From Purshia tridentata (taxonomy: Eukaryota > Streptophyta > Magnoliopsida > Rosales > Rosaceae), in assembly GCA_003254885.1 (NCBI GenBank), contig QANT01009325.1, positions 1-64,000 of the forward strand: a DNA stretch of 64,000 nucleotides, read 5' to 3'. The translations under genes were made by a program, and so were the position numbers. The notes below the pieces were generated by a model. The model had not been told where the DNA came from, made no database searches, and was given only the letters and a program-made list of their open reading frames with translations. Shown piece after piece: positions 1-11,919 of the stretch; position 1 is the stretch's first letter, and every line of letters begins with the position of its first letter.

Positions 1-968
1 AAATTCCAAAAATTTCAAAACATAATTAAACTTTTCTTTCAAATTTTGTTTGATTGAAATTGAAATACTCTATTTTCAATTTTTTTTTATAGGCTCTTGC
101 TTTATTTTTGATTTCAACATATCGAATGTGAAAATAAACATAAATAAAAACAAAAGAAAGGTATCGATTGATCGACGTTACGAAGGTAATTTCCTATGTT
201 AAAACACCAAACTTATTAACACAAGCAACATTAGTATTAGACCTTTTCCAACATAAAGAAAAAAAAATGAGCACCTTGTAAACCCCATCGATACCTGCTT
301 GATGATTGATGATTCTATAAATTTTGATCATGTTACTAAAGAAGCCTAGTAGTATAATTATGATTATAATTTATACCTTCCCTTTTTGGTAGGATATTTA
401 TAATTAATGAAAGCTTAGTGGTAGTGGATGCCACGTGGACAAATATCACGTTACCGTGATAAATGATAATGGACAACAAGGCCAAGGATTCCGAGGCCAA
501 CGCGTTGCTTACGCGTCGAACATGCACAACACAACACAAAGCATACACAGTGGACATTGCTTGCGTTGCCGGCTTTGCTTCTAGACTTCTGGTTAGTTCG
601 ATTCGATGCTTCTGCGTTAGCCGCCTTTATAGATTTTTCTCCCGCGCCACGCGCTCTCTCCAACGCGTGCCCCCTCAATTCAATAATTCAAACCGAAAAT
701 ATCCTTCTTTGTTTTGACTTCAAACAGAAGAAGCGCCAACGAGAATCGTTGCTGGTCCTCGCTGTTACTCACACCCAGTCATTGCCTTAATAAAATACTC
801 AAAAACGGAAATTACCACCTCACCCTCTTCACTTGCTCTCTAAATTAACGTCTCCGTCTCTCTTGGTCTCTCTCTTATCTCTCTCTCTCTCTGTCTCTGG
901 TCGATCGATCTTCGCTCGCTGTTATTGTTCTTCAGAAGTTGCTGAGACTAGGGTTTTAAAAATCGGAG
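1..968. other. Upstream region and 5'UTR of the ORP3 gene
   Basis: No coding gene is supported here. The first 450 bases are AT-rich. A TATA-like TTTATAGA at 626-633 is followed by a pyrimidine-rich leader with CT runs up to the ATG at 969, as expected of a plant promoter and 5'UTR. An ACGCGT palindrome occurs twice near 500-516. Short open frames in this stretch lack protein character. Confidence 0.5.
626..633 (+). promoter_or_regulatory. Possible TATA box of the ORP3 gene
   Basis: TTTATAGA stands about 340 bases before the start codon and just before a CT-rich leader. Placement relative to transcription start is inferred only. Confidence 0.35.
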
Positions 969-2532
969 ATGGCTTCCAAGGATCCGAAGCAAACCGGAGG
1001 CTTCTTCGCCTCGATGGCTTCGACTTTGTCTAATCTTGGCAGCGCCATGACCAAATCCGTCAACGGGTATCAAATCTCTCTTTGTCTTTAATTTTAATTT
1101 TTTGAGCTGGTTATATTATTTTGCAATTTTTGGGGATACTGGATTTATGTTTGTCCAATTCTGCTGCTCTTGCTGTCAATTCAAGCACTGTTAACTGTTA
1201 CTATAAGCTCTGAATCGGTGAATCTGGCTTCAATGTTATTTTCGGGTTGAAATTTATCCTTCACTAGTTTGAGATTATTGTTGGTGTCGATTTCATTCAT
1301 GGATTAGTGAACTGGTTTGTCATAATTTTGATTCTAGTTGGATGTGTAATTCTTTGGTATTTAATTACTTATGGTTAGTATTTCCATGTTCTAAATCTAA
1401 TGTCTGCAGAGTGAGGTTTATATTATGTCGTTGCTATATGCGGTTTTGTAAATGCAATGGATTAGTATTACTCACTTGAATGAATTCGAAATGCATGTTG
1501 TGAAACTAGTTTTTTGTGCTTTGAAGAATCGGATTATGACAATCCGTGGTATTTTCACTGTACAGCATAGTGAGTTATGAGGGGCTGGAAGTTATCAATC
1601 CAGATGGAGGCACAGATGATGTGGAAGATGAAGCAAGGAAAGGAAGATGGAAGCAGGAGGTACGCTACTGATAATTGGAAGCATGAGTTATAGTATATGT
1701 TAACTCATGATGAGAATTGGAAAGCTCTCGACACTGTAAAACTGATAATGTCACAGATATTAGTCGGCCTACCACTGTTAGATCTTTCTTTTGACTTGGT
1801 AAACTAAGTGACATGGCCTGAGCTTGAACGTGGAATATACCCATGGAAAACTGGTGGATATACCACCAGGCTTTCCTCGTCTGGACCTACCACCATTAGA
1901 TCTCCATAGCATGCTTCAGGCAGTTTTTCCTTTCTCCATCAAAGCAATTTTTACTCTATTCTCTTTTTGGCCTTGAGAAGCTTTCCAGCTTATCCTTGCC
2001 AAGTCTAGTAATCCAAACAGAAAAACTTAAAGCCTGTAAGATGTCATTTTCTTCTCTGGCAGCTACATACTGCTGTAGATAAACGAGAAACAGATGCTTT
2101 GTTTAATAGTAAAATAATTTAATGTATTTATATTGAAAATAATTGTTATTTCTTTCATACTTTTCAATGTTTTCATGCATACTCATTTAAAAAGTTTTTC
2201 CTCTTTTTTATTTATTTTTTGTTTATTTTTTCTTTTTCAGGATCGGGATGGCTACTGGAAGGTGATGCAGAAGTATGTAGGCGCTGACATCACATCAATG
2301 GTGACCCTTCCTGTACTTATATTTGAGCCAATGACTATGCTACAGAAAATGGCAGAGGTTTGTGTTATTTGTAATTGAAAGACATTTTGTGAAGTTTTGT
2401 TCGATCTGATCCTGTTCTCCCTGTGAATCTTACAATTGTCCAATTTTGTTACAGCTGATGGAATACTCTCATCTGTTAGATCTGGCAGATGAATGTGAGG
2501 ATCCATACATGAGATTGGTATATGCTTGTAAG

Positions 2533-2569
<37 letters not shown>

Positions 2570-4967
2570 GCGCGCACCTGTTTTCCGCTTTTCCTCCCTC
2601 TTCTTTTTTTGTTCATGCATGCACTGCATTGGGACTAACTTACAGTTGCTGGTTGCAGCATCATTTTTCATATCTGTTTACTATGCCTTCCAACGAACCT
2701 GGAAGCCATTCAACCCAATACTCGGTGAGACTTATGAAATGGTTAATCATGGTGGCATTACATTTGTAGCAGAACAGGTGAGTTTTAAGCACCAAACCTA
2801 GTTCTCTGACTAGTTATGATTTATTGTGCTTTGGGATGGAAAGAAAAGTAATTGTTTTTTTATATGAATCTCAAATTGTTTGATATTAACTGGTAGGTTT
2901 ACAATTATGAATTATCATACAGTCGTTGCTGCATTTTATATTATAAAATAACTTTTTATTCATTTCAGGTTAGCCATCACCCTCCTATGAGTGCTGCTCA
3001 TGCTGAAAATGAGCATTTTATTTATGACATAACCTCGAAGGTGAAAACCAAATTTTTGGGGAACTCACTTGATATCTATCCAGTCGGAAGGTAAACTTTA
3101 TTTGATCTTTCTCTGTGGCAATAAATGTGTTAACAATTGATTTCATTATCTTCTCAACTCTAAGGAACTCAGAGGGTTATTTTATTATGGGATTTAAAAT
3201 AAAAACATCTCCCTCATCTAATGACTCGCGTTTAAGAGAGACATGAAAGTGCATATTAAGCCTACTCTTTCTTAATAACTTGCTTAACGTTTAGAACATT
3301 TTCAATGCAGGACACGTTTGACCCTCAAAAAATCTGGTGTAGTCCTGGATTTGGCACCCCCTCCTACAAAAGTTAACAACTTAATTTTTGGGCGAACATG
3401 GGTTGATTCACCAGGAGATATGGTCCTGACCAATTTGACCACGGGGGACAAAGTTGTGCTATATTTTCAACCATGCGGCTGGTTTGGGTATGGATACCTT
3501 TATCTTGAAGAGTGCTATGAATGATTATTGAGTAACTTCTTGTGGGAGGGTATTTTTGTCATACAAGCAACATTGCAGGTCTAAAACTACCTTCTAGGCT
3601 TCTAATAACGCATAAGTTATTCCAAATTTGTAAAACTTCCTTGATGTTGTTTTGTTACTTACCTACTCCCCGTATGAACAGGCTGTTAACCCCATGTATT
3701 CTATAGTCTTCAGAGGGTTATGCTGTGGGTGGCACTCAAGCAGTGGACCTTTTTGTTTTGGATTATAAATTCCAACCAACAGGCAACTAAGAATACCTGT
3801 AGTCAGTTGAGGCTATGCTATGCAAATGCATACTTTATCATGGTATCTTTAGAGAATAACTGATGGGCACATATATGCACAGGGTGCAGTGATCAGAAAC
3901 AGATTGATAACACTAAGATATGGTTGAGGATTGCAACTCATTTGGAAAAAGACTTGGTAGTTAACTCCGGTCTTTTAGGATAAAGACTTAGTTTGTGTAG
4001 GGACTTTAATCTTTTGTTATCAACTAGTGTGTGCTCTCTTTAGACCAAAAAAACAAAAAAACTAGTGTCTGCTCAGAGTCCCAAAAAAAAAAAAAAACCT
4101 AGTGTCTGCAATTCTGCCCTATGTTGTTTTCACATCTGATCTGATGTACTTCTATGCTTGCAGATCTGGTCGCTATGAAGTTGATGGATATGTTTATAAT
4201 TCAGCTGAGGAACCCAAAATATTGATGACTGGAAAATGGAATGAGGCAATGAGTTATCAACCCTGTGACTCAGAAGGGGAACCACTCCCTGGCACTGAAC
4301 TGAAAGAGGTTAGTTTTTACCAGTTACACCTTGCACCTTATAGAATCTTATTTAGGAAATTAGGAAAACCTTGGGTGGACTACTGTATCTTTCTTACATA
4401 GTGGGATTGCATGTGCTGAGGGCATTGAAACCTATATTTCTCCTTTATGCTTCTGGTGTCCAGTTGGCGTAGGAAGTTGTAGAAACCAATGAAACTTTTG
4501 AGTTTATTGGCATTCCTAACGTTTTCATGTCCTGTAGTTTTGAATGTTGTTCTAATTGCATTATCATGATCACCATGCCATGTTATTGATCTGGCAGAAG
4601 ACTGAGAAGATTGATTAAGTACTTTACTTTCTTCCTTTCTTTTGTTCACATCAGGACTAATATCCTAGTAGTTGTACAAGTTTTTTTTTTTCATTTCCGG
4701 TGACCAAGCAAACAAACTGTGTTTTTTTTCCTTTCATTAAGCTCATGGGAAAGTAATCTATTGCTTTATTACAGTCTTGGAGAGTTGCTGATGTTCCAGA
4801 AAATGACAAATTCCAGTACACCTATTTTGCGCATAAAATAAATAGCTTTGACACGGCTCCTAAGAAGTTATTGGCATCAGATTCTCGCTTGCGTCCTGAT
4901 AGATATGCATTGGAGCAGGGTGACCTAAACAAAGCTGGTTTTGAAAAGAGCAGGTCTCTCTCTTTCT

Positions 4968-4998
<31 letters not shown>

Positions 4999-5438
4999 TG
5001 GTCATGTAATACAGTAAGAATATTCAATTGAGATATGAAAATCATTGGTAAAAGTTGGCAAAAATCCACCTTACTGATGTGCCATTAAGCAAACATTTAG
5101 ATGCGTTGTTGTTGGACTGATTTTAAAACCTGTTATCAGACAACCTGGATGAAGAAACTAACATCTTAAACATGTCTACCTATGCTTTTTTCAGTCTGGA
5201 GGAGAGGCAGAGAGCTGAGAAGAAAAATCGAGAGGCAAAGGGTCATGAGTTTACTCCAAGATGGTTTGACCGAACAGATGAAATCTGTCCTACAACTTGG
5301 GATGACTTGCAAGTATACAGTTATAACGGCAAATACACCGAACATCGGGCTGCAATTGACAATTCAGATAGCCTTGAAGCCATTGACATCAAATCAATAG
5401 AGTTCAACCCCTGGCAATACGAGAATTTGGCTGCATGA
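969..5438 (+). CDS. ORP3: Oxysterol-binding protein-related protein, ORP3 type
   Basis: Ten exons join in frame: 969-1066, 1566-1659, 2241-2357, 2455-2527, 2659-2777, 2969-3090, 3311-3487, 4164-4308, 4775-4953, 5195-5438. All have GT..AG borders. The product is 455 residues, close to plant ORP3 proteins. The family signature [11 protein letters not shown] lies at about residues 166-176, the lipid-exchange loop region follows, and the C-terminus keeps a charged segment ([16 protein letters not shown]) typical of ORPs. There is no PH domain, as usual for this short plant subgroup. Family members transfer sterol or phosphoinositide lipids between membranes; the ORP3 type acts at the ER/Golgi. 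The start [18 protein letters not shown] fits the family and opens the only coding first exon. Introns carry a CT microsatellite (intron 4), an AC microsatellite (intron 9) and two tiny A-tailed insertions (intron 7). The TRP1-type gene follows on the same strand. Confidence 0.95.
2535..2565. repeat. (CT)n microsatellite in ORP3 intron 4
   Basis: An uninterrupted CT run starts a few bases after the intron 4 donor. Confidence 0.9.
4023..4074 (+). mobile_element. Ultra-short A-tailed insertion 1 with 14-bp direct repeats
   Basis: Direct repeats at 4023-4036 and 4061-4074 match 13 of 14. They flank a 24-nt insert at 4037-4060 that reads TTTAGACC followed by A runs. It lies in ORP3 intron 7. The repeats look like target-site duplications. 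Confidence 0.6.
4062..4109 (+). mobile_element. Ultra-short A-tailed insertion 2, adjacent to insertion 1
   Basis: The repeat CTAGTGTCTGC recurs at 4062-4072 and 4099-4109. Between the copies is AGAGTCCC followed by a long A run. The same target word was therefore duplicated twice. Confidence 0.6.
4968..4994. repeat. (AC)n microsatellite in ORP3 intron 9
   Basis: A run of AC dinucleotides follows the donor of intron 9. Confidence 0.9.
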
Positions 5439-6954
5439 GGTCGCATCATGTGATTGTTTGGCTTGTATAATATTCTTTTGCGTTATTTATTTATTCTTCT
5501 TACCTTGGCTCTCCTTTAGAGTCTATATCGTGATGGAATTATAAGACGGGATAGGCTTTTCTGGCTATGACATTCATATCTTACCGTAGATCTTTTGCAA
5601 TCATATATGAAAAGCAGTTCAAAGTTTGAAGTTTGACTTGGTTCTTCGTTATGATATTTTTTATAAATCATGTATGCGTGATATGAATTACATAACTCTG
5701 TTAACACGAGTCATGGTGGCTTGCACGTGTAAGGCTGGGTGCTGCATTCCAAAGGTCTTGGCGAGCCACTTTTCCAGGCATGTGGGAGAAAGGGGCAAAA
5801 TTGTGGTGGGCCACGTGGTGCTTTAAGTGTCCCTGTTCGTACACTCAGTGTCTCGGACCCTTTCGGACACTTTTCACTTGGTCCTCCCTTATCCACTCTC
5901 TCTGTGACCACAAAATTCAGCCACCTTATCCCTAAGGACCTAACTTATCGTTCTTTGCCTGTGTTAGACTCCTGGGGTCATGGACCTCATGCTATTGTGA
6001 TGTCGGTTTGGTTTAGTTTTTACTTATTTTTGGTTTGGAATAGTAGTCAATGATTGGATGTTACAATGGCTTTCATGTAATAAATTTTTGTCCAACAACC
6101 CCAAAAAGAAGAGAGACATGTCCATACCTTTCTCATCTTAGAGAGAAACACATGGTCCGTATGCTTCGTTGGATTTGATAATTTTGGAAACCATCCATCT
6201 TTGCCCTTTTATTGGACTCTGCATTTTCCTATCTAACCCCGCACGTGTGTATGTGTGGCCACAGGGTTGGAATAAAATGAGAGATTCCTCATGGTATATT
6301 AGTGATGCTTTTATTCTTAGAACTTCATATGGCACCAAATGGCAAAAATAATATTATCATTAAAAACACATTAATTTTGTTCAATATTAAACATTAACAA
6401 TGAGAAGTCATTCATCCTCATAACTGAACACATGGTATATTTGTTGAATCATCACTAAAATGGGTTATTCTACGATCTCAACCCTATGGACACCGAAATT
6501 TGGTATCTATTCGCACTATTTTTCACACAAACAAAATGTTGTAAATCCACCACCCTTTGTTTTACTGGTCTACCAACCATTCTCTTACTCTTCTTTTCAA
6601 TTGAACATCACTGATACACAGTGTTGCATAGTTTTGTTACTTATTTTAGGACAACTTCTTAGGGTACACACCCTAGTTAGGCCAATGACACTTGATTGGG
6701 TCGTTAATTTTTGTCATCCTCAGCACGTGCAGCATGAACTTCATATCCTCTACAAATTTAGCCAAACGTATGTTTTTGTGAAGAAGATAAGATGAACCCA
6801 AAATTATGGAGAGTTTCCCACGTGTCAAATATAGAACTGATGTGGACAAAACGTAGGAACTGGTCCAACTGGTTTTTGTTTAACTACTGTATCCGGTAAA
6901 CTCCCGCATGTTACCGGTTGGCTTAATTATGAGGATGAGGTTCAAACTTCACAC

Positions 6955-6962
6955 TTTATAAA
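6955..6962 (+). promoter_or_regulatory. Probable TATA box of the TRP1-type gene
   Basis: TTTATAAA in a leader-like context about 1.1 kb before the start codon. The distance fits a 5'UTR interrupted by introns. Confidence 0.45.
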
Positions 6963-7400
6963 CAGTTGGAGGTTTAAGAAAGTTGTGTGGTTTTTCAGGG
7001 GGTTTTTGGTGATCAGACAGAACCCATTTTGATAGGTGAAAGAATATTGTGTTTTAGAGCACTGCCCTTCCTTTTTGTCTCTTTCAAGAACAAGAATTAT
7101 ATTTATTTCTTTTGCAGTACAGATTTCTGTTTGTGTTGATCAATTTGACTTTGGGTACTTGATCATGAAAATGAGAACCCAGATCGAATTTTTGCATTTA
7201 TGTTTCTAAAATCTCAGATTTTTTGGTTTAGTTTTTTATTTTGTTTGTTGTTATGTCTTTCTCTGTGCTTGTCCATTTAGTTGTAATTTTAATTTCTTCA
7301 AAATTTTGTTTTCCAAATGCCTATTTCCATCTCATGTTAACTTACTTTCTGGTGGAACTGAAATTCCTTCATTTCCTTTAAAATATATGATTTTCTTTTT

Positions 7401-7448
7401 TGTGTGTGTGTGTGTGTGTGTGTGTCTCTCTCTCTCTCTCTCTCTCTC
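7401..7448. repeat. Compound (TG)n(TC)n microsatellite
   Basis: A TG run passes directly into a TC run in the leader or leader intron of the TRP1-type gene. Confidence 0.9.
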
Positions 7449-8006
7449 CCTGTAAAATAATAATTAATACATATGATGTTTGAACTAGTTAACTTTATGG
7501 CGGACTGGCATTTAATATACGGGTTAGTCAGGGTCGGTCTCCGTCAGGTGTTTGTGTTTGGGATCTGCTGTTTTACATTCTGTCAGGGTTTAACGTTTGG
7601 TTCTTATTGTTTTATTAGAATTTATTTATCAATATAACTTTCAATTGTTATTGTGACATAAAAAAAAAGTGTTATCTTTGTTTTGTTTCGCAGAAACAGG
7701 AGGGTCTAATTTAGGCTCAACTTGACATATATTGTACGCTGCAATGGGATGAATTGGAGGTTCTCCAATTACCTTTTTAACTGTAAGCCTTCTTGTCTGC
7801 TTTACCACAGACATACTATTCTCCTCATTTATGCATTAGATTTTTTGTTTTTTAATTTTTATCATAGATAATATTTAGTTCCTTTATATATTCTTATTCC
7901 TTAGACTTTGATGATCTGGAAGTAGTCATAAAGAATATTTTTGGTCCTAAATGAAACTGCATTGAACATTTGAACCTTTGCGTTGCAGGAAACAAAACGA
8001 AAGCAG

Positions 8007-8093
8007 ATGACTTTTTCTACTTGTGATGATTTTCTGAGATATGGTATTGCAACGGAGTTTGGACTATGGCTTCAATGGCTACCAGGTGCCTGA
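8007..8093 (+). other. Overlapping upstream ORF at the TRP1-type start
   Basis: An ATG at 8007 opens a 28-codon frame that ends with TGA at 8091-8093, after the main ATG at 8041 and in another frame. If the leader exon begins at 7989, as the acceptor suggests, ribosomes would meet this ATG first. This could lower translation of the main protein. Confidence 0.5.
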
Positions 8094-11000
8094 GGTTCCA
8101 CGAGCTTCTAGATCAGCTAGGGTAAATAAAGGCTCCCATGTCCCCTTTTATGGTTGCCTATTGACATTTTTGTGTGTGTGGGTGTGTGTATAAGGAGTAA
8201 GTTCTGATCTCATAATGTGTTATCCTTGGTTTAGGGGAGGGGACCTATCAGAAAGAAACTTGAGGGCAATCGGATTCATGCGTTTGAGATTTTGGCTGGT
8301 GTAGCTGGTAAATTATTGCAGGAGAGTGAAAATCCTCTCCCTACTAATGCTTCTTGTGGAAAGGATCAGCAGTCCATTTTCAATGATACCACTAAATGCA
8401 AGCAACGGGATGAAGGAAACTTGTTGAAGGAAGACCCTTGTCAGTGGGGAAGCTGTGATGAGGAAACTTTTTTATGTGTGCGTGGATTGCAAGGGCGCCA
8501 AAAAAGTTATACATTGAATGGGATTTCACATTCTCAGGAAAACTTTAGTATTGAGATCAATTCAGCATCAACTAGTTTTGATCACTCAGGGATGATATAT
8601 TTTACTAAAAATGTGAGTACAGTTGATTGCAGAAATTCTTGTGGAAGCTATTGTAACAAAGTAGTCAGTGGGTCTCCCTTACCCGGGGGTCCTATTGAGG
8701 AAAAAGCACAGGGTGTACTTAAGAGGAAACTAGAGGCTGAGCCATCACAGGATACAAATTTAAAGGATGGAAGAACCCAGGTTTTAGGCATTTCAGATGA
8801 TCTAATGAAAATGGAAGGAAAGCCTTCTGAGTTTGTCAGTTATGGACATGATGTAAAGGCGTCTGTTTCAGGGGACTGCAAAAATCATAGTCCTTTAGTC
8901 TGCCATTGTGCTAGTGTTAAAGTAGTTAGTAGAGATGATGACGAAAACTCTGTTGGGTACACCCAACCCCGCACCATGGTAAAGGAATTCGAGCACACAC
9001 CAGATGTTGGTGATAAGAAAATCAAGAATCTCTCTGCATCCAGGCACTCGAGAGTGGCTCCAGATATGAAGGTTGGGGGTTATTCTAGAACTGGTAATTG
9101 GCTTTATAATGCACTTTTGTTCTGAATGTAAAGTAGACTGTAGGTGCTATGATTAGTCTGTTGGGTTCCATGAACCACCACTCTTTTTCTAGTGTCCTTT
9201 TAATGTGAAGATTGAACCTTTCTGGAATTTTCATGTTCTTTAGGACAAATAATAACTTTGATTTTGAATTGATGCTCATAGATGGGAAAATAAGGCAAGC
9301 TTACCGTGATGGGAGAACTTGTTACATACATCAAAGATCACAGAAGATTTATCCTTTCAAGAAGAGAAAGTTCTTTAATCGGAGTCCATTGACTACACCT
9401 GATAGAGGGTTTAACTGTGAATGCATATTTAATTCTCCTGACAAGAAAGGAAATGGTGACAACTGCAGTGCAGGTTCAATAATGCATGCTGTCTGCTTTC
9501 TGTTTTCTGTATATGTTCTCCATTTACTCTCAGGCTTTAGGTTTTAAAGATGTATTAAACTTTGGCTGATTAATCCTAGCCACATGCAGCAATCGGACCA
9601 TCATCCCCAACAGCAGGTCGACAAGTACCTCTCAAGTCTAATGATTGTAATGGTAAGAGTATCTGTGATCACGTGTTCTGCAATTCTGCTTCATATTTGT
9701 CTTTTTATTTTATAGTTTTATCACGCACTCTTCCTTTTGTTATCAGTGAAGCTTAGTATCAAATCCTTCAAGGTTCCTGAGCTCTTTATTGAAATTCCTG
9801 CAACTGCTACTGTTGGTTCATTGAAGGTATGTGTTAATGTGTGCCTTTTCTTAGCCATTGATATGTTAACTTCGCTTCCACATTCTTCCTCTAGCTTTCA
9901 AGAAGAAAATTAACCTTAAGGCCCTAAGAATTTCTAACACACAATAAAAGTGTGGTGTGGTTTTTAGAATTTCATAAAAAACATTTAGTCAAATCAAATG
10001 TGTTAGAGCTATTGCTGGTTACCTTAACTTATGTAATATGTCGTTTTTTGGCATTACTTTGATACTTTTTAGGCTGGATAACTTAAGCATGGTTGTCATA
10101 GATGATCAGGTGATTGTAATTTCTTACACCAATTGGTTTGGTGGAATGTTTAGTTTCATCCCGTTTGTACTTTTGGGAGCACCATTTATCAAGATTTAGG
10201 AGTCATGAGGCATTTTTATTTTTTGGTAGTTTATAGCCGGAATTTTATTTTATTTTTTTATAATTATGATTGAAAATATACTGAAGATATGCAACCTTTC
10301 TCTATCATACATTTTTTTCTTTGCATATTTCATTTGACCTCTTAGTTGTGTTTTGAGGGGAGTGGGGGGGAGGAATAGATCCAATATACAGTTCAAGAAA
10401 ACTCATGCTGCTATTTTGTTTCTGTTTAGTTGGTGATATCTGATGGGTAATTTTTCTGTAGAGGACAGTAATGGAGGCAGTAACCTCTATACTTGGAGAT
10501 GGGTTACATGTTGGCATCCTGGTTCAGGGGAAAAAGGTCGGAGATGACAACAAAACTCTACTTCAGACTGGGATTTCTCAGGATGACAAGCATCATAATT
10601 TGGGTTTTATCTTGGAACCCAAACATGCAAAGCTTTCGTATTCTCAATGCAGTGAAGATCCTTCCTTGCTATCTAGCAGACCTCAGGAGTTAACCAGGTA
10701 ACCATGTAATAAGTGTTAGCTTATGAATTGTAACATCTTTTAGTATTTCATTTCACACTCTTGCTGCTCATATTCTCGTTATTCCTAGTTTAGTAATCAA
10801 AGAGTGTTGCCTTATATATATGACATTATTCTTTGTTATCAGGCATTCTGCATCTTTGGTGTCACGATCAGAGATTTCAAATTTCTCCATAAGTCCTCCA
10901 GTAACCAATTCGGGTGGCTGTGTTGAAAGAGACTACTTCAACCCAGTTCCCTCTCTTGCCAGTACATCTACTGAAAAAACCTCACCAGCATCCCAAGCTC

Positions 11001-11919
11001 TGGTTGCAGTTCCACCAATTAGCATGAAGCCATTGGCTATGGTTCCTTTCCATCGGAAATCTGGGCGTCCAGAGTATGTACAGCGCCGGATCAGGAGACC
11101 TTTCTCTGTTTCAGAAGTTGAAGCATTGGTTCAGGCTGTTGAGAAACTTGGAACAGGAAGGTTGGTTTGGTTATTACCTCTTTGCTATGGTTGAGGAATA
11201 TTAGTAGCACGATTCAGACTGTGTGAAAATTTTCTTGGGTTGCAGGTGGCGTGATGTTAAATTGCGTGCTTTTGACACTGCAAAACATCGAACTTATGTG
11301 GATTTGAAGGTGAGTGTTTTATTTGATATTCATTGAGTAGAGAAATGGATTATTTTTCCGCTAAACCAGTGTTTCCACTTTGTGTGGCACAAAATTTTCT
11401 GAATAGTTTTTTTAATGCATTCAATTAATTGTTGTGCTTCTTTTGCCTATATGATGTTTCTCCCCACTTCATTAAGTGGTTCCTTATAATCTGAGACTCT
11501 GCGTGCAACTTTAAAACAAGAAATTATATCGGTTTAGTGTTTTTGCCCTGAATTTGTCTTAGTCATTTTTTCAACTTCTTGTGGTTGGGATCAAGTCTTT
11601 GTCTTGTTTGAGTAGTGTTAGACACCCTGTGCACCTTCACTATTTCATTTTTGTTTTAAAGCAGTTGAGCAGGTGCCTTGTATCGATGTCATCTTTTACA
11701 TGGATTGTGGGCTTAGAAATGTATTTTCGTCCTCCTAACAAAATGTGAAAAATGGAAATGGTGCAGGACAAATGGAAAACATTGGTGCACACAGCAAGGA
11801 TCTCCCCTCAACAAAGGAGGGGAGAACCTGTTCCGCAAGAACTTTTGGACAGGGTCCTAGCTGCCCATGCCTACTGGTCTCAGCGGCAGGCCAAGCAACT
11901 TGTCAAAGCAGCAGTTTGA
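8041..11919 (+). CDS. TRP1: Telomere repeat-binding protein with ubiquitin-like and C-terminal Myb domain (TRP1/TRFL type)
   Basis: Nine exons join in frame: 8041-8121, 8235-9093, 9282-9473, 9590-9652, 9747-9826, 10462-10697, 10843-11160, 11246-11309, 11767-11919. The product is 681 residues. The N-terminus MVLQRSLDYGFNGYQVPEVP is characteristic of the family. The middle is a divergent linker. Residues about 399-470 form the conserved ubiquitin-like region (IKSFKVPELFIEIP, then QGKKVGDDNKTLLQTGIS). The C-terminal Myb begins at RRPFSVSEVEALVQAVEKLG, carries the telobox word VDLKDKWKTLVHTA, and continues into the plant extension RRGEPVPQELLDRVLAAHAY. Known family members bind TTTAGGG telomere repeats as nuclear proteins. 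For exon 3 I chose the acceptor at 9280-9281, because the one near 9242 would put a stop in frame. An overlapping upstream ORF precedes the start. Confidence 0.93.

Larger units (their letters stand above)
5439..8040. other. ORP3 3'UTR, then promoter and 5'UTR of the TRP1-type gene
   Basis: No coding gene is visible. The ORP3 3'UTR probably ends within a few hundred bases. Around 5715-5830 the DNA is richer in GC and contains CACGTG. A TATA-like TTTATAAA at 6955-6962 probably marks the next promoter. Acceptor-like sites (TTTCGCAG near 7694 and GTTGCAG ending at 7988) suggest introns in the 5'UTR. Confidence 0.5.

Noticed and set aside
9242-9281. Alternative acceptor for TRP1-type exon 3
   Set aside because: Splicing there puts a stop codon in frame; the acceptor at 9280-9281 restores the reading frame.
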